Shown: positions 49,281 through 58,240, numbered from the stretch's first letter. The stretch: 64,000 bases of DNA from Pseudoxanthomonas wuyuanensis (GCF_900215535.1 NZ_OCND01000001.1:124001-188000); one strand, 5' to 3'. Notes: generated by a model not told the origin, from the letters alone. Program-made: numbers and translations.

Positions 49281-49328
49281 TCGGTTCATCTAAATTAGTT
49301 GACACTAATATAAGATAAGTCTAATTTA
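49281..49328. promoter_or_regulatory. AT-rich divergent promoter/operator, likely BigR-type binding site
   Basis: A sharply AT-rich 48-bp stretch in otherwise GC-rich DNA, between the two divergent sulfide operons. ATTAG (49294-49298) and CTAAT (49305-49309) form a perfect inverted repeat around TTGACA. TAAATTAG, CTAATATAAG and GTCTAATTT are further half-site-like words. BigR-type repressors bind AT-rich imperfect palindromes of this kind, so shared control of both operons is likely. Confidence 0.65.
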
Positions 49329-49439
49329 ATGGCAAGCGGCCAGGTTGAGCCAGATCAAGGTCCCGGCCGCAGTACGGGCGCAGCCTGCCCAGACGGGCGG
49401 CTGACGGCCACGGCGCAGGTCTCTACTGGAGGGGTGGAC

Positions 49440-50711
49440 ATGGCAAGCATCGTGATTATTGGCGCGGGTATCGGCGGCATGAGTGCCGCTTACGAGATAC
49501 GGGCGCTGCTGGGACAGGAGCATCGGGTCACCGTGGTGGGCGAGGGGCCGTTGTTCTCGTTCACGCCATCCAATCCCTGGGTGGCGGTGGGCTGGCGCAA
49601 ACCGGCCGATGTGCAGATCGACGCGCCCAAGCACCTGGGCAGGAAGCACATCGCTTTCGAGGGATCCGGCGTGCAGCGCATCGAACCGGCCGCCAATCGC
49701 GTGCTGTTGGGCGACGGCCGCAGCCTGGACTACGACTACCTGGTGATCGCCACCGGCCCGCGGCTGGCGTTCGACGAAGTGCCCGGACTGGGGCCGGAGG
49801 GCGGCTACACGCAGTCGGTCTGTACCACGGCCCACGCGGCTTCGGCCTGGGATGCCTACCAGGCGTTCCTGAAGGACCCGGGCCCGATCGTCATCGGCGC
49901 CGCCGCCGGCGCCAGTTGCTTCGGTCCGGCCTATGAGTTCGCGATGATCCTCGATGCCGATCTGCGCAAGCGCAAGCTGCGCGACCGGGTGCCGATGACC
50001 TATGTCTCGCCGGAACCGTATATCGGCCACATGGGCCTGGGCGGGGTCGGCGATTCGAAGGGACTGATGGAATCGGAATTCCGCCAGCGGCATATCCAGT
50101 GGATCGTCAACGCGAGGATCGCCAGCGTCGCCGATGGCCAGATGACCGTGTCCGAACTGGACGCCGATGGCCAGCCAAAGAAGACCCATGTGCTGCCGTT
50201 CCGCTACTCGATGGTGCTGCCGGCGTTCACCGGCGTGGACGCGGTGCGCCAGGTCGAAGGCCTGGGCAATCCGCGCGGCTTCGTGCTGATCGATGAGCAC
50301 CAGCGCCACCCGGCGTTCGCCAACATCTACGGGATCGGCGTCTGCGTGGCGATACCGCCGGTCGAGGTCACGCCGGTGCCGACCGGCGCGCCCAAGACCG
50401 GTTTCATGATCGAATCGATGGTCACCGCGGTGGCCGAAAACATCAAAGCCGAACTGGAGGGGCGGGCCGCCGCCAGCAAGGCGACCTGGAACGCCATCTG
50501 CCTGGCCGACATGGGCGACACCGGCGTGGCATTCGTGGCGCTGCCGCAGATTCCGCCGCGCAACGTCACCTGGGCCAAGGCCGGCAAGTGGGTGCACCTG
50601 GCCAAGGTGGCCTTCGAAAAATACTTCCTGATGAAGATGAAGTCCGGCAATACCGAGCCGGTCTACGAAAAGTACGTGCTCAAGCTGCTGGGCATCCTGC
50701 GCACGCGCTGA
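49440..50711 (+). CDS. sqr: Sulfide:quinone oxidoreductase
   Basis: 423 residues. FAD-dependent membrane-bound enzyme that oxidises sulfide and reduces quinone. The dinucleotide fold starts IVIIGAGIGGMSAAYEI. Three cysteines needed for SQR chemistry are in place: Cys128 (TQSVCTTAHA), Cys160 (AGASCFGPAYEF) and Cys354 (WNAICLADMG). Their spacing matches Cys128/160/356 of the Acidithiobacillus enzyme. The C-terminus (KWVHLAKVAFEKYFLMKMKS) provides the amphipathic membrane helix. ATG 49440 follows GGAGGGG and is preferred; the frame is open upstream to 49329. It heads an operon with DUF2892, RND and thioredoxin genes. Confidence 0.93.
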   Translation: MASIVIIGAGIGGMSAAYEIRALLGQEHRVTVVGEGPLFSFTPSNPWVAVGWRKPADVQIDAPKHLGRKHIAFEGSGVQRIEPAANRVLLGDGRSLDYDYLVIATGPRLAFDEVPGLGPEGGYTQSVCTTAHAASAWDAYQAFLKDPGPIVIGAAAGASCFGPAYEFAMILDADLRKRKLRDRVPMTYVSPEPYIGHMGLGGVGDSKGLMESEFRQRHIQWIVNARIASVADGQMTVSELDADGQPKKTHVLPFRYSMVLPAFTGVDAVRQVEGLGNPRGFVLIDEHQRHPAFANIYGIGVCVAIPPVEVTPVPTGAPKTGFMIESMVTAVAENIKAELEGRAAASKATWNAICLADMGDTGVAFVALPQIPPRNVTWAKAGKWVHLAKVAFEKYFLMKMKSGNTEPVYEKYVLKLLGILRTR

Positions 50712-50737
50712 CAACCCAACCCCACTGGAGAAACCCC

Positions 50738-50941
50738 ATGAACCTCGACCGTGCCGTACTCGCCTTCGCCGGCGCCATGATTCTGCTCAGCGTGGCGCTG
50801 GTGTATTTCTTTTCGCCCTGGTGGCTGCTGTTCACCGCTTTCATCGGCCTGAACCTGCTGCAGTCCAGCGTGACCGGTTTCTGCCCGGCCGCGATCGTCT
50901 TCCGCAAGCTGGGCCTTTCCAGCGGTTGCGCCTTCAAGTGA
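50738..50941 (+). CDS. DUF2892 (YgaP-type) small membrane protein
   Basis: 67 residues with two hydrophobic helices: LDRAVLAFAGAMILLSVALV and WWLLFTAFIGLNLLQSSVTG, ending FCPAAIVFRKLGLSSGCAFK. This is the DUF2892 signature, also the membrane part of the YgaP rhodanese. The conserved Cys in TGFCP and SGC may handle sulfane sulfur, but no role is proven. It lies 26 bp after sqr; the next gene starts on its stop codon. ATG 50738 follows a GGAG site. Confidence 0.9.
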   Translation: MNLDRAVLAFAGAMILLSVALVYFFSPWWLLFTAFIGLNLLQSSVTGFCPAAIVFRKLGLSSGCAFK

Positions 50942-52026
50942 GCGCGGCGATGGCCCCGTTGCGACGATGGTGGGTACCGCTGGCATTGCCGGCGCTGCTG
51001 GCTGCCTGCGGCGACGGGCCGTCGCCGGCGGCGCCGGCGCCGCTGGAGGGCGTGCGGACGCAACTGGTCGGCAGCGGCCAGGACGGCGCCGGCCGTAGTT
51101 GGGACGGTGTGGTCGAGGCGGTGCAGCAGGCATCGCTGTCCGCGCAGACCAACGGCCGGGTCACCGAGGTGCGGTATGACGTCAACGACCGCGTCGCCGC
51201 CGGCGAGGTGCTGTTGCGCTTGACCGCGGTGGAGCAGCAGGCTGGCGTGGACAGCGCGCGTTCGCAACTGCGCGCGGCCGAAGCCGCGGCGGCCGAAGCC
51301 GAAAGCAGCTACCGGCGCTACGCAGCCCTGGCCGAAGGCCAGTACGTATCGCGGTTGCAACTGGACCAGGCCCGCGCCACCCGCGACGCCGCCGTGGCCG
51401 CCCGCGATGCCGCGCGCGCGCAACTGTCCGATGCCGGGCAGCAGACCGCCTATACGGTGGTGCGCGCGCCTTATGCCGGCATCGTGGCCGCGCGCGAAGT
51501 CGAGCCGGGCGAGGCGGTGGTCAACGGCCAGCGCCTGATGGTGGTGTACGCCCCGGGCGCGCTGCGCATCGAGGTGCAGGTGCCGCAGGCCGACGCGGAA
51601 CTGATCCGGCGCGATCCGACGGCCGCGGTGCGGCTGCCCGATGGCCGCCAGGTCGAGGCCGCGCAGGTGATCGTTTTTCCCAGCGCCGATCCGGCCAGCC
51701 ACAGCGTGACCGTGCGGGTGCAATTGCCGGCGCTGGAGCAGCCGGTCGCGCCGGGCACGACCGCCAAGGTGGTGTTTCCCATCGGCCAGGCCGGCGGGTT
51801 GCCGCGCATCCCGCGCTCGGCGGTGGTCAGCCGCGGCGAAGTCGCCGGCGTCTATGTACTGGCGGACGGCAGGCTGGGGCTGCGCCAGATCCGCCTGGGA
51901 GCGGTGCTCGGCGATGAAGTGGAAGTGGTTTCGGGGCTGAAGGCCGGCGAGCGCATCGCCAGCGATCCGCTGGCCGCGCTGCAGGCGCTGGCGCGGCAGC
52001 GCCAGGCGGGAGCCGGGCATGACTGA
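50938..52026 (+). CDS. RND efflux periplasmic adaptor lipoprotein
   Basis: 362 residues. Membrane-fusion protein with lipobox LLAACGDG. Order: biotinyl-lipoyl half (GRVTEVRYDVNDRVAAGEVL), alpha-helical hairpin rich in Ala/Glu/Gln (QQAGVDSARSQLRAAEAAAA ... QLDQARATRDAAVAARDAAR), second lipoyl half (YTVVRAPYAGIVAAREVEPG), beta barrel and membrane-proximal domain (PRSAVVSRGEVAGVYVLADG). The hairpin would contact an outer-membrane channel not encoded here. The start is probably GTG 50938, overlapping the DUF2892 stop; ATG 50950 is the alternative. The 3' end overlaps the pump gene by 8 bases. Confidence 0.9.
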   Translation: MSAAMAPLRRWWVPLALPALLAACGDGPSPAAPAPLEGVRTQLVGSGQDGAGRSWDGVVEAVQQASLSAQTNGRVTEVRYDVNDRVAAGEVLLRLTAVEQQAGVDSARSQLRAAEAAAAEAESSYRRYAALAEGQYVSRLQLDQARATRDAAVAARDAARAQLSDAGQQTAYTVVRAPYAGIVAAREVEPGEAVVNGQRLMVVYAPGALRIEVQVPQADAELIRRDPTAAVRLPDGRQVEAAQVIVFPSADPASHSVTVRVQLPALEQPVAPGTTAKVVFPIGQAGGLPRIPRSAVVSRGEVAGVYVLADGRLGLRQIRLGAVLGDEVEVVSGLKAGERIASDPLAALQALARQRQAGAGHD

Positions 52027-55000
52027 TGCATCGCCGCCACGCCTGGGATTCTCCGGCCGCATCGCGCGCACCTTCCAGCAGAACCCGTTGACGCCGATCA
52101 TCGCGATCCTGGGCCTGTTGCTGGGCCTGGTGGCGGTGCTGATCACCCCGCGCGAGGAAGAGCCGCAGATCGACGTGACGATGGCCAATGTCATCGTGCC
52201 GTTCCCCGGCGCCGATGCGCACCAGGTCGAGCAACTGGTCAGCTACCCGCTGGAGCAGGTGCTGCAGGAAATCGAGGGCATCAAGCATGTCTATTCGATC
52301 AGCCGTCCGGGCATGGTGGTGGCGACCGCCGAATTCACCGTCGGCGTGCCGCGGCAGGAGGCGCTGGTGCGGCTGTACAACCAGATCTGGTCGAACCAGG
52401 ACTGGATGCCGCAGGACGTCGGCGTCGGCCAGCCGGTGGTCAAGCCGATGGGCATCGACGATGTGCCGGTGATGACGCTGACGCTGTGGAGCGACGATCC
52501 GCAGCAGGGCGCCTTTGAACTGGCGCAGGTTGCGCATACGCTGGAAACCGAACTCAAGCGCGTGCCCGGCACCCGCGATGTCTATACCGTCGGCGCGCCG
52601 GATCGCGGCGTGGTCGTCACCCTGGACCCGGCACGGCTGTCCAGTCACGGCCTGGCGCTGGAGGATGTCGTCGCTTCGCTGCAGGCGGCCAACGTGGTCC
52701 GCCATGCCGGCGAGCGCACCGCCGGCGAAGGCGCAGTGCCGCTCACCGCGGGCCGGTTCCTGGCCGACAGCGAAGAAATCGCCGAACTGGTGCTGACCGT
52801 CGCCAGCGGGCGGCCGATCCGCCTGCGCGATGTCGCCGACATCCAATCCGGCGCCGATCTGCCCATCGCCTACGTCTGGCACGGCGCCCCCGCCGGCCGC
52901 GACGGCCCGGCCGCCGGCAGCGCGCCGGCGGTGACGCTGGCCATCGCCAAGAAGCCCGGCAGCAATGCCGCCGATATCACCGGCGCGGTGGCGCAACGGC
53001 TGCAGGGGTTGCGCGGGCAGACGATTCCCGACGGCGTCAACGTCGAGATCACCCGCGACTACGGCCTGACCGCCACCGACAAGGCGCAGACGCTGATCAA
53101 GAAACTGATCTTCGCCACCTTGTCGGTGGTGCTGCTGGTGCTGTTGGCGCTGGGCCGCCGCGAGGCGGTGGTGGTCGGCAGCGCAGTGGTGCTGACCCTG
53201 GCGATGACGCTGTTCGCCTCGTGGGCGATGAGCTTCACCCTCAACCGGGTGTCGCTGTTCGCGCTGATCTTCTCCATCGGCATCCTGGTCGACGACGCCA
53301 TCGTGGTGGTCGAGAACATCCATCGCCATATGGCGATGGGAGGCAAGACTCTACGCGAGGCGATCCCGGAGGCGGTCGACGAAGTCGGCGGGCCGACCAT
53401 CCTGGCCACCTTCACCGTGATCGCCGCCCTGCTGCCGATGGCGTTCGTCAGCGGGTTGATGGGGCCGTACATGCGGCCGATTCCGATCAACGCCTCGGTT
53501 GGCATGCTGTTGTCGTTGGGCGTGGCGCTGGTGGTGACGCCATGGCTGACCCTGAAACTGCTGGGGCGGCACCTGCACAGCGGCGGCGGCCACAGCGAGA
53601 GCCGCATGGCCGGGCGATTGCATTGGTTGTTCGAAAAGACCATGACGCCGTTCCTGCACCCGCAGTCCGGCGGGCGCCGGCGCCGGTGGCTGTTCGCCGG
53701 CATGGCGGGGCTGGTGCTGTTGGCGGCCAGCCTGGCGGTGCTGCAGCTGGTGGTGCTGAAGATGCTGCCGTTCGACAACAAGTCCGAGTTGCAGGTGGTG
53801 GTGGACCTGCCGGAAGGCCGCACGCTGGAAGACACCGCCGCGCTGCTGGCGGATCTGGCCGCGCTGCTGGACGACACGCCGGAAGTGGCCAACTACCAGG
53901 CCTATGCAGGTACTTCGGCGCCCATCAACTTCAACGGGCTGGTGCGCCAGTACTACCTGCGCAGCGGCGCCAATGTCGGCGATCTGCAGATCAATCTGGT
54001 CGACCGCCATGACCGTTCGCGCAAGAGCCATGACATCGCGCGCAGCCTGCGCCCGCGGATGGCGCAGCTGGGACAGCGCCATGGCGCGTCGGTCAAGGTG
54101 GTCGAGGTGCCGCCGGGGCCGCCGGTGCTGGCGCCTATCGTGGCCGAGATCTACGGGCCGGACTATGCGCGCAGCCGCCAGATTGCGCTGGAATTGCGCG
54201 ATCGTTTCGCCGCCACCGCCGGCATCGTCGATATCGACACCACGGTCGAGAGCGATGCGCCGCGCGAAGTGCTGGTGGTGGACCGGGCGCGTGCGGCGCG
54301 CCTGGGTGTGTCGCAGGCCGGCATCGCCGAGGCGCTGGCCGCCGCGGTCGGCGGCATGAACGCCAGCTACCTGATGGATGCGGCCAGCAAGTATCCATAT
54401 CCGATCCGGTTGCGGCTGTCGCCGGTGGATCAGGCGCAGCTGGCGCAGGTGCTGGATCTGCGCGTGCGCGGAAGCCAGGGCCAGCTGGTGCCGCTGTCGG
54501 AGCTGGTCAGCGTGCGGCGCGAGTCCTGGGATGGCGCGATCCACCACAAGGATCTGCTGCCGGTGGTGTACGTCACCGCCGACGAAGCCGGGGACCTGGA
54601 CAGCCCGCTGTACGGCATGTTCGACATCGTTTCGCAGGTATCGGCGAACGCTATTGCCGGGCAGCGCCTGCAGCAGACCTATATCGCGCAGTCGGCCGAC
54701 ACCGCGGGCTTTGCGATCAAGTGGGACGGCGAGTGGCAGATCACCTACGAAACCTTCCGCGACATGGGCATCGCCTATGCCGCCGGCATGGTGCTGATCT
54801 ACCTGCTGGTGGTGGCGCAGTTCCGCAGCTACACGGTGCCGCTGATCATCATGGCGCCGATTCCGCTGACGGTAATCGGGGTGATGCCGGGGCACGCGCT
54901 GCTGGGCATGCAGTTCACCGCCACCTCGATGATCGGCATGATCGCGCTGGCCGGGATCATCGTGCGCAATTCGATTCTGCTGGTGGATTTCATCAATCAT

Positions 55001-55261
55001 CTGATCGCGCGCGGCCATAGCCTGGAGCAGGCGGTCATCGACGCCTGCGCCGTGCGTGCGCAGCCGATCGCGCTGACCGCGTTGGCGGCGATGGCCGGCG
55101 CATTCTTCATCCTGGACGATCCGATCTTCAACGGCCTGGCGATCTCGCTGATCTTCGGCATCCTGGTTTCCACGGTGCTGACCCTGGTGGTGATACCGTT
55201 GCTGTACTACGCGCTGCTGTCCTGGCAGCGGCGCCGGGAGTCCGGCGAGGCGACTTCATGA
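52019..55261 (+). CDS. RND efflux pump permease
   Basis: 1080 residues, twelve helices, inner membrane, proton-driven. N-terminal PLTPIIAILGLLLGLVAVLI then TPREEEPQIDVTMANVIVPF is the arrangement of a divergent HAE/CzcA-related branch. TM4 carries the proton-relay Asp pair in GILVDDAIVVVENIHRHM. GPTILATFTVIAALLPMAFV precedes TM5/6. The second half starts after LVVLKMLPFDNKSELQVVVD and ends with LAGIIVRNSILLVDFINHLI and LTLVVIPLLYYALL. Substrate cannot be predicted. Its place between SQR and thioredoxin suggests export of a toxic sulfur or metal species, which is inference only. Confidence 0.92.
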   Translation: MTDASPPRLGFSGRIARTFQQNPLTPIIAILGLLLGLVAVLITPREEEPQIDVTMANVIVPFPGADAHQVEQLVSYPLEQVLQEIEGIKHVYSISRPGMVVATAEFTVGVPRQEALVRLYNQIWSNQDWMPQDVGVGQPVVKPMGIDDVPVMTLTLWSDDPQQGAFELAQVAHTLETELKRVPGTRDVYTVGAPDRGVVVTLDPARLSSHGLALEDVVASLQAANVVRHAGERTAGEGAVPLTAGRFLADSEEIAELVLTVASGRPIRLRDVADIQSGADLPIAYVWHGAPAGRDGPAAGSAPAVTLAIAKKPGSNAADITGAVAQRLQGLRGQTIPDGVNVEITRDYGLTATDKAQTLIKKLIFATLSVVLLVLLALGRREAVVVGSAVVLTLAMTLFASWAMSFTLNRVSLFALIFSIGILVDDAIVVVENIHRHMAMGGKTLREAIPEAVDEVGGPTILATFTVIAALLPMAFVSGLMGPYMRPIPINASVGMLLSLGVALVVTPWLTLKLLGRHLHSGGGHSESRMAGRLHWLFEKTMTPFLHPQSGGRRRRWLFAGMAGLVLLAASLAVLQLVVLKMLPFDNKSELQVVVDLPEGRTLEDTAALLADLAALLDDTPEVANYQAYAGTSAPINFNGLVRQYYLRSGANVGDLQINLVDRHDRSRKSHDIARSLRPRMAQLGQRHGASVKVVEVPPGPPVLAPIVAEIYGPDYARSRQIALELRDRFAATAGIVDIDTTVESDAPREVLVVDRARAARLGVSQAGIAEALAAAVGGMNASYLMDAASKYPYPIRLRLSPVDQAQLAQVLDLRVRGSQGQLVPLSELVSVRRESWDGAIHHKDLLPVVYVTADEAGDLDSPLYGMFDIVSQVSANAIAGQRLQQTYIAQSADTAGFAIKWDGEWQITYETFRDMGIAYAAGMVLIYLLVVAQFRSYTVPLIIMAPIPLTVIGVMPGHALLGMQFTATSMIGMIALAGIIVRNSILLVDFINHLIARGHSLEQAVIDACAVRAQPIALTALAAMAGAFFILDDPIFNGLAISLIFGILVSTVLTLVVIPLLYYALLSWQRRRESGEATS

Positions 55262-55713
55262 GCACAGCCAATACCGAATCGATGCAACTGGCCTGTCCGC
55301 ATTGCCATTCGCTCAACCGCGTGCCGGTGGCGCGGTTGGCCGAGGCGCCGGCGTGCGGGCGTTGCAAGCGGCCGCTGTTCGCAGGCGAACCGTTCGAGCT
55401 GGATGCGGCCACCTTCGACGCGCACGCGGTGCGCAGCGAACTGCCGTTGCTGGTGGACTTCTGGGCGCCCTGGTGCGGTCCGTGCCGGATGATGGCGCCG
55501 GCCTACCGGCAGGCCGCTAGTGTGCTGGAACCGCGCCTGCATCTGGCCAAGGTCGACACCCAGGCGCAACCGGAATTGGGCGCGCGCTACGGCATCCGCA
55601 GCATTCCCACCCTGGTGCTGTTGCACCGGGGCCGCGAAATCGCCCGCCAGTCCGGCGCCATGTCGCTGCCCGGCATCGTGCAATGGGTGGGGCAGCAACC
55701 GTCTGTCCATTGA
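55258..55713 (+). CDS. trxC: Thioredoxin 2 (zinc-ribbon thioredoxin)
   Basis: 151 residues. An N-terminal zinc ribbon with two Cys pairs, CPHC (13-16) and CGRC (33-36), is followed by a thioredoxin fold with active site WCGPC (72-76), DFWAPWCGPCRMMAPAYR and the cis-Pro in IRSIPTLVLL. It reduces protein disulfides and persulfides in the cytosol. The start overlaps the RND pump stop (ATGA), so it is translated with the sulfide operon, where reduction of persulfidated proteins would be useful. Confidence 0.94.
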   Translation: MSTANTESMQLACPHCHSLNRVPVARLAEAPACGRCKRPLFAGEPFELDAATFDAHAVRSELPLLVDFWAPWCGPCRMMAPAYRQAASVLEPRLHLAKVDTQAQPELGARYGIRSIPTLVLLHRGREIARQSGAMSLPGIVQWVGQQPSVH

Positions 55714-55762
55714 TTCGGAGTGCAGGTGCATGGTTTTTCTTCCGGTGAGTGAGGTCTACGTG

Positions 55763-55870
55763 GAAGCCGAAGGCCATGGCGCTGCGGGACACGCCGTAAA
55801 TACGTCCTTGTAGGCTCATACGCGGCGTCCCTGCCGCGTATGGTCCCGCAGCGCCATGGCCTCCGGCTTC
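55763..55870. repeat. Nested perfect hairpins (28-bp outer arms) after trxC
   Basis: Outer arms 55763-55790 and 55843-55870 are inverse copies over 28 bp with one mismatch (core GGCCATGGCGCTGCGGGAC). Inside, CATACGCGGC (55817-55826) pairs perfectly with GCCGCGTATG (55833-55842), directly abutting the right outer arm. The gap 55714-56003 has no gene. It may terminate the long sqr-trxC transcript or be a dispersed repeat unit; a strong RNA hairpin on either strand is certain. Confidence 0.7.
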
Positions 55871-56003
55871 TGCACGGATTGTCGGCGTTCGGGAAAGCGT
55901 CACCCGAAGCGGTGAACCCTTGCGCTTGCCAAAGGCGACTCACGCCTTGCAAAGTCGCCTTCGAAAGAACCCGGTATTTCCCCACAGTTACAAGGAGCCA
56001 TCG

Positions 56004-56480
56004 ATGAGCGACACCCAGGAGTTCTCCATCACGCTGGAACAGGAGTCGGACTACGTCTTCCGGATTTCTTTCGACGACACGCCGATTCCTTCGCTGGTCA
56101 CCGATGAGTCGCCGCCGCTGGGCGGGGATGCCGGGCCCAATCCGTCGCGCCTGTTGACAGCGGCGGTGGCCAATTGCCTGTCGGCCAGCCTGTTGTTTGC
56201 GCTGCGCAAGTTCAAGAATACGCCGGGGAAAATCGTCACGCGCGCCACCGCGCACATGGCGCGCAACGAGCACGGCCGGCTGCGGGTGGAATCGGTCGAT
56301 GCGACGATCACGCTGCCAGGGCTGGCGCAGGATTACCAGCAGCTGCCGCGGGTGCTGGCACAGTTCGAGGACTTCTGCATCGTCACCGAAAGCGTGCGTG
56401 CCGGGGTCGCCGTCAACGTCAGCGTGCAGGATCAGGACGGCACCCAGTTGCACGGCAGCCAGCCGCAGGCGCCGGCGTGA
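56004..56480 (+). CDS. OsmC-family protein
   Basis: 158 residues. OsmC/Ohr fold with the two redox cysteines in TAAVANCLSASLLFALRKF and FEDFCIVTESVRAGV. Family members are thiol peroxidases for organic hydroperoxides; this subtype (DUF-like YhfA branch) is less defined. The conserved GPNPSRLLTAAVANCL resembles the general OsmC helix start. SD AAGGAG lies seven bases before ATG 56004. Being next to a sulfide/persulfide operon and followed by a coupled gene, it may use persulfide or peroxide substrates; that is inference. Confidence 0.9.
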   Translation: MSDTQEFSITLEQESDYVFRISFDDTPIPSLVTDESPPLGGDAGPNPSRLLTAAVANCLSASLLFALRKFKNTPGKIVTRATAHMARNEHGRLRVESVDATITLPGLAQDYQQLPRVLAQFEDFCIVTESVRAGVAVNVSVQDQDGTQLHGSQPQAPA

Positions 56481-57121
56481 ATCGCGCATCGCGACGTGCC
56501 GGCGTAGCTGGCGTTTTCGCCGCGGCGTTTGCGCTAGGCGGCCTGGCCGGCTGCAGCAAGCCTGCTGCCGGCATCGGCGGCGAAAACAATGCGCCCGCCA
56601 TCGCTGTCGACACGGAGGCGGAGCGGATTGCCGCACAACGCGCCGAGGCGGCGGCAACCGATCTCGGCAAGGCGCTGCGCCTGGCCTTGCAGGCCAGGAT
56701 GGCCGAGGGCGGGCCGGTGGCGGCGGTGGATTTCTGCCAGGCGCAGGCGCCGGCGATTACCGCGGCAGTGGGCCGGCAGCATGGCGTGACGGTGGGACGC
56801 ACGTCGCTGCGCTGGCGCAATCCCGGCAACCGGCCTTCGCCGTGGCAACAGGCGGCGCTGGACGAATTCGCCGTGCGTGTGCAGGCCGGCGAGGCGCCGG
56901 AGCGGTTGCGCTATCAGCGGCTGCAGGGCGACCAACTGCACTATGCGCGGGGTATCCGCACCGAGGCAGGGTGCCTGTTGTGCCATGGAAGCACGGTGGC
57001 CGAACCGATTGCCGCCGCCATTGCCGCGCACTACCCGCAGGACGCGGCCACCGGCTTTGCCGAAGGCGATCTGCGCGGGTTGCTGTGGGTGGAGATACCG
57101 GTGGACATGCCGTCGCCGTGA
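56477..57121 (+). CDS. DUF3365 heme-binding lipoprotein
   Basis: 214 residues, GTG start overlapping the OsmC stop (GTGA). The signal sequence has lipobox GLAGCSKP. The mature part is a DUF3365 / Tll0287-like PAS-related heme domain: AVDFCQAQAPAITAAVGRQH, RTSLRWRNPGNRPSPWQQAA, LHYARGIRTEAGCLLCHGS (c-type heme CxxCH motif) and GFAEGDLRGLLWVEIPVDMP. Such periplasmic heme domains act as redox or gas sensors, or as electron carriers. Here no signalling domain is attached, so a small heme carrier is likely. Confidence 0.85.
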   Translation: MNRASRRAGVAGVFAAAFALGGLAGCSKPAAGIGGENNAPAIAVDTEAERIAAQRAEAAATDLGKALRLALQARMAEGGPVAAVDFCQAQAPAITAAVGRQHGVTVGRTSLRWRNPGNRPSPWQQAALDEFAVRVQAGEAPERLRYQRLQGDQLHYARGIRTEAGCLLCHGSTVAEPIAAAIAAHYPQDAATGFAEGDLRGLLWVEIPVDMPSP

Positions 57122-57202
57122 GCGCGACGGCAGTCCTGTGCATGCCCTGGACAGGAGCGGCGTGGCATCATCGCAGTCCGGACGTTCCGTTGTAGACGCA
57201 CT

Positions 57203-58240
57203 GTGACCGCACCCATCAAAGGCAAAGCCACCTCGCTGGACATCGCGCACCTGGCTGGGGTTTCCCAGCCCACGGTGTCGCGCGCGCTGCGCGGCAGTCC
57301 GATGGTCAACGAGGAAACGCGCAAGCGCATCCAGGCCATCGCCGAGCAGCTGAACTACAAGGTCGACAAGAACGCCTCCAACCTGCGCCGGCAGCATTCG
57401 GGCACCATTGCGCTGCTGTTTTTCGAGGACCCGACCCCGGACGATTCGCAGATCAATCCGTTCTTCCTGTCGATGCTGGGCAGCATCACCCGTGCCTGCG
57501 CGTTGCAGAGCTATGACCTGCTGATTTCATTCCAGCAACTGTCCACCAACTGGCAGGCCGACTACGAAGACAGCAACAAGGCCGACGGGTTGATCCTGCT
57601 GGGCTATGGCGACTACCTGCAGGCGCAGTCGCGGCTGGAGCAGCTGGTGCAGCAGGGCACCCATTTCGTCCGCTGGGGCGCGGTGCTGCCGGGGCAGCCG
57701 GGGGTGTCGATAGGCTGCGACAACTACCAGGGCGGGCGCGACATCACCGTGCACCTGTTGGAACAGGGCCGGCGGCAGATCGCCTTTCTTGGCGATGCCT
57801 CCAATCACTACCCGGAGTTCTTCGAGCGCTATCGCGGCTACGAGGCGGCGTTGCAGGGCATCGGCCAGGCGGCGCAACCCTCATTGCAGGTGGACGCCAT
57901 CACGTCCGAGCAGTCCGGTTACGAAGCGGCGATGGAACTGCTGCAACGAAAGGTCGGCTTCGACGCCATCTTCGCCGCCAGCGATCTGATCGCCATTGGC
58001 GCGTTGAAGGCGCTGCACGAGCAGGGCTTGCGGGTGCCGGCGGACGTGGCGGTGGTGGGCTTCGACGACATCCCGCTGGCCAGCTTCGTCAATCCTGGCC
58101 TGTCCACCGTGCAGCAGGACACCAAGCTGGCCGGCACCATCCTGGTCGAAAGCCTGCTGAAGCTGATCAACGGCGAACCGGTCGAAAGCCGGACCATCCC
58201 GGTCAAGCTGGCGTTGCGCGGATCGTCCCGCGCCGCTTGA
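57203..58240 (+). CDS. LacI-family transcriptional regulator
   Basis: 345 residues, GTG start. An N-terminal LacI helix-turn-helix (SLDIAHLAGVSQPTVSRALR) and hinge (KVDKNASNLRRQHSGTIALL) are followed by a periplasmic-binding-protein-like sugar domain: GLILLGYGDYLQAQ, VSIGCDNYQGGRDITVHLLE, GRRQIAFLGD, DAIFAASDLIAIGALKALHE, VPADVAVVGFDDIPLASFVN, STVQQDTKLAG. It is a repressor responding to a sugar. The alpha-amylase, sugar transporter and alpha-glucosidase genes 1-5 kb away make maltodextrin/isomaltose control the most likely role. The effector is not readable. Confidence 0.9.
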   Translation: MTAPIKGKATSLDIAHLAGVSQPTVSRALRGSPMVNEETRKRIQAIAEQLNYKVDKNASNLRRQHSGTIALLFFEDPTPDDSQINPFFLSMLGSITRACALQSYDLLISFQQLSTNWQADYEDSNKADGLILLGYGDYLQAQSRLEQLVQQGTHFVRWGAVLPGQPGVSIGCDNYQGGRDITVHLLEQGRRQIAFLGDASNHYPEFFERYRGYEAALQGIGQAAQPSLQVDAITSEQSGYEAAMELLQRKVGFDAIFAASDLIAIGALKALHEQGLRVPADVAVVGFDDIPLASFVNPGLSTVQQDTKLAGTILVESLLKLINGEPVESRTIPVKLALRGSSRAA

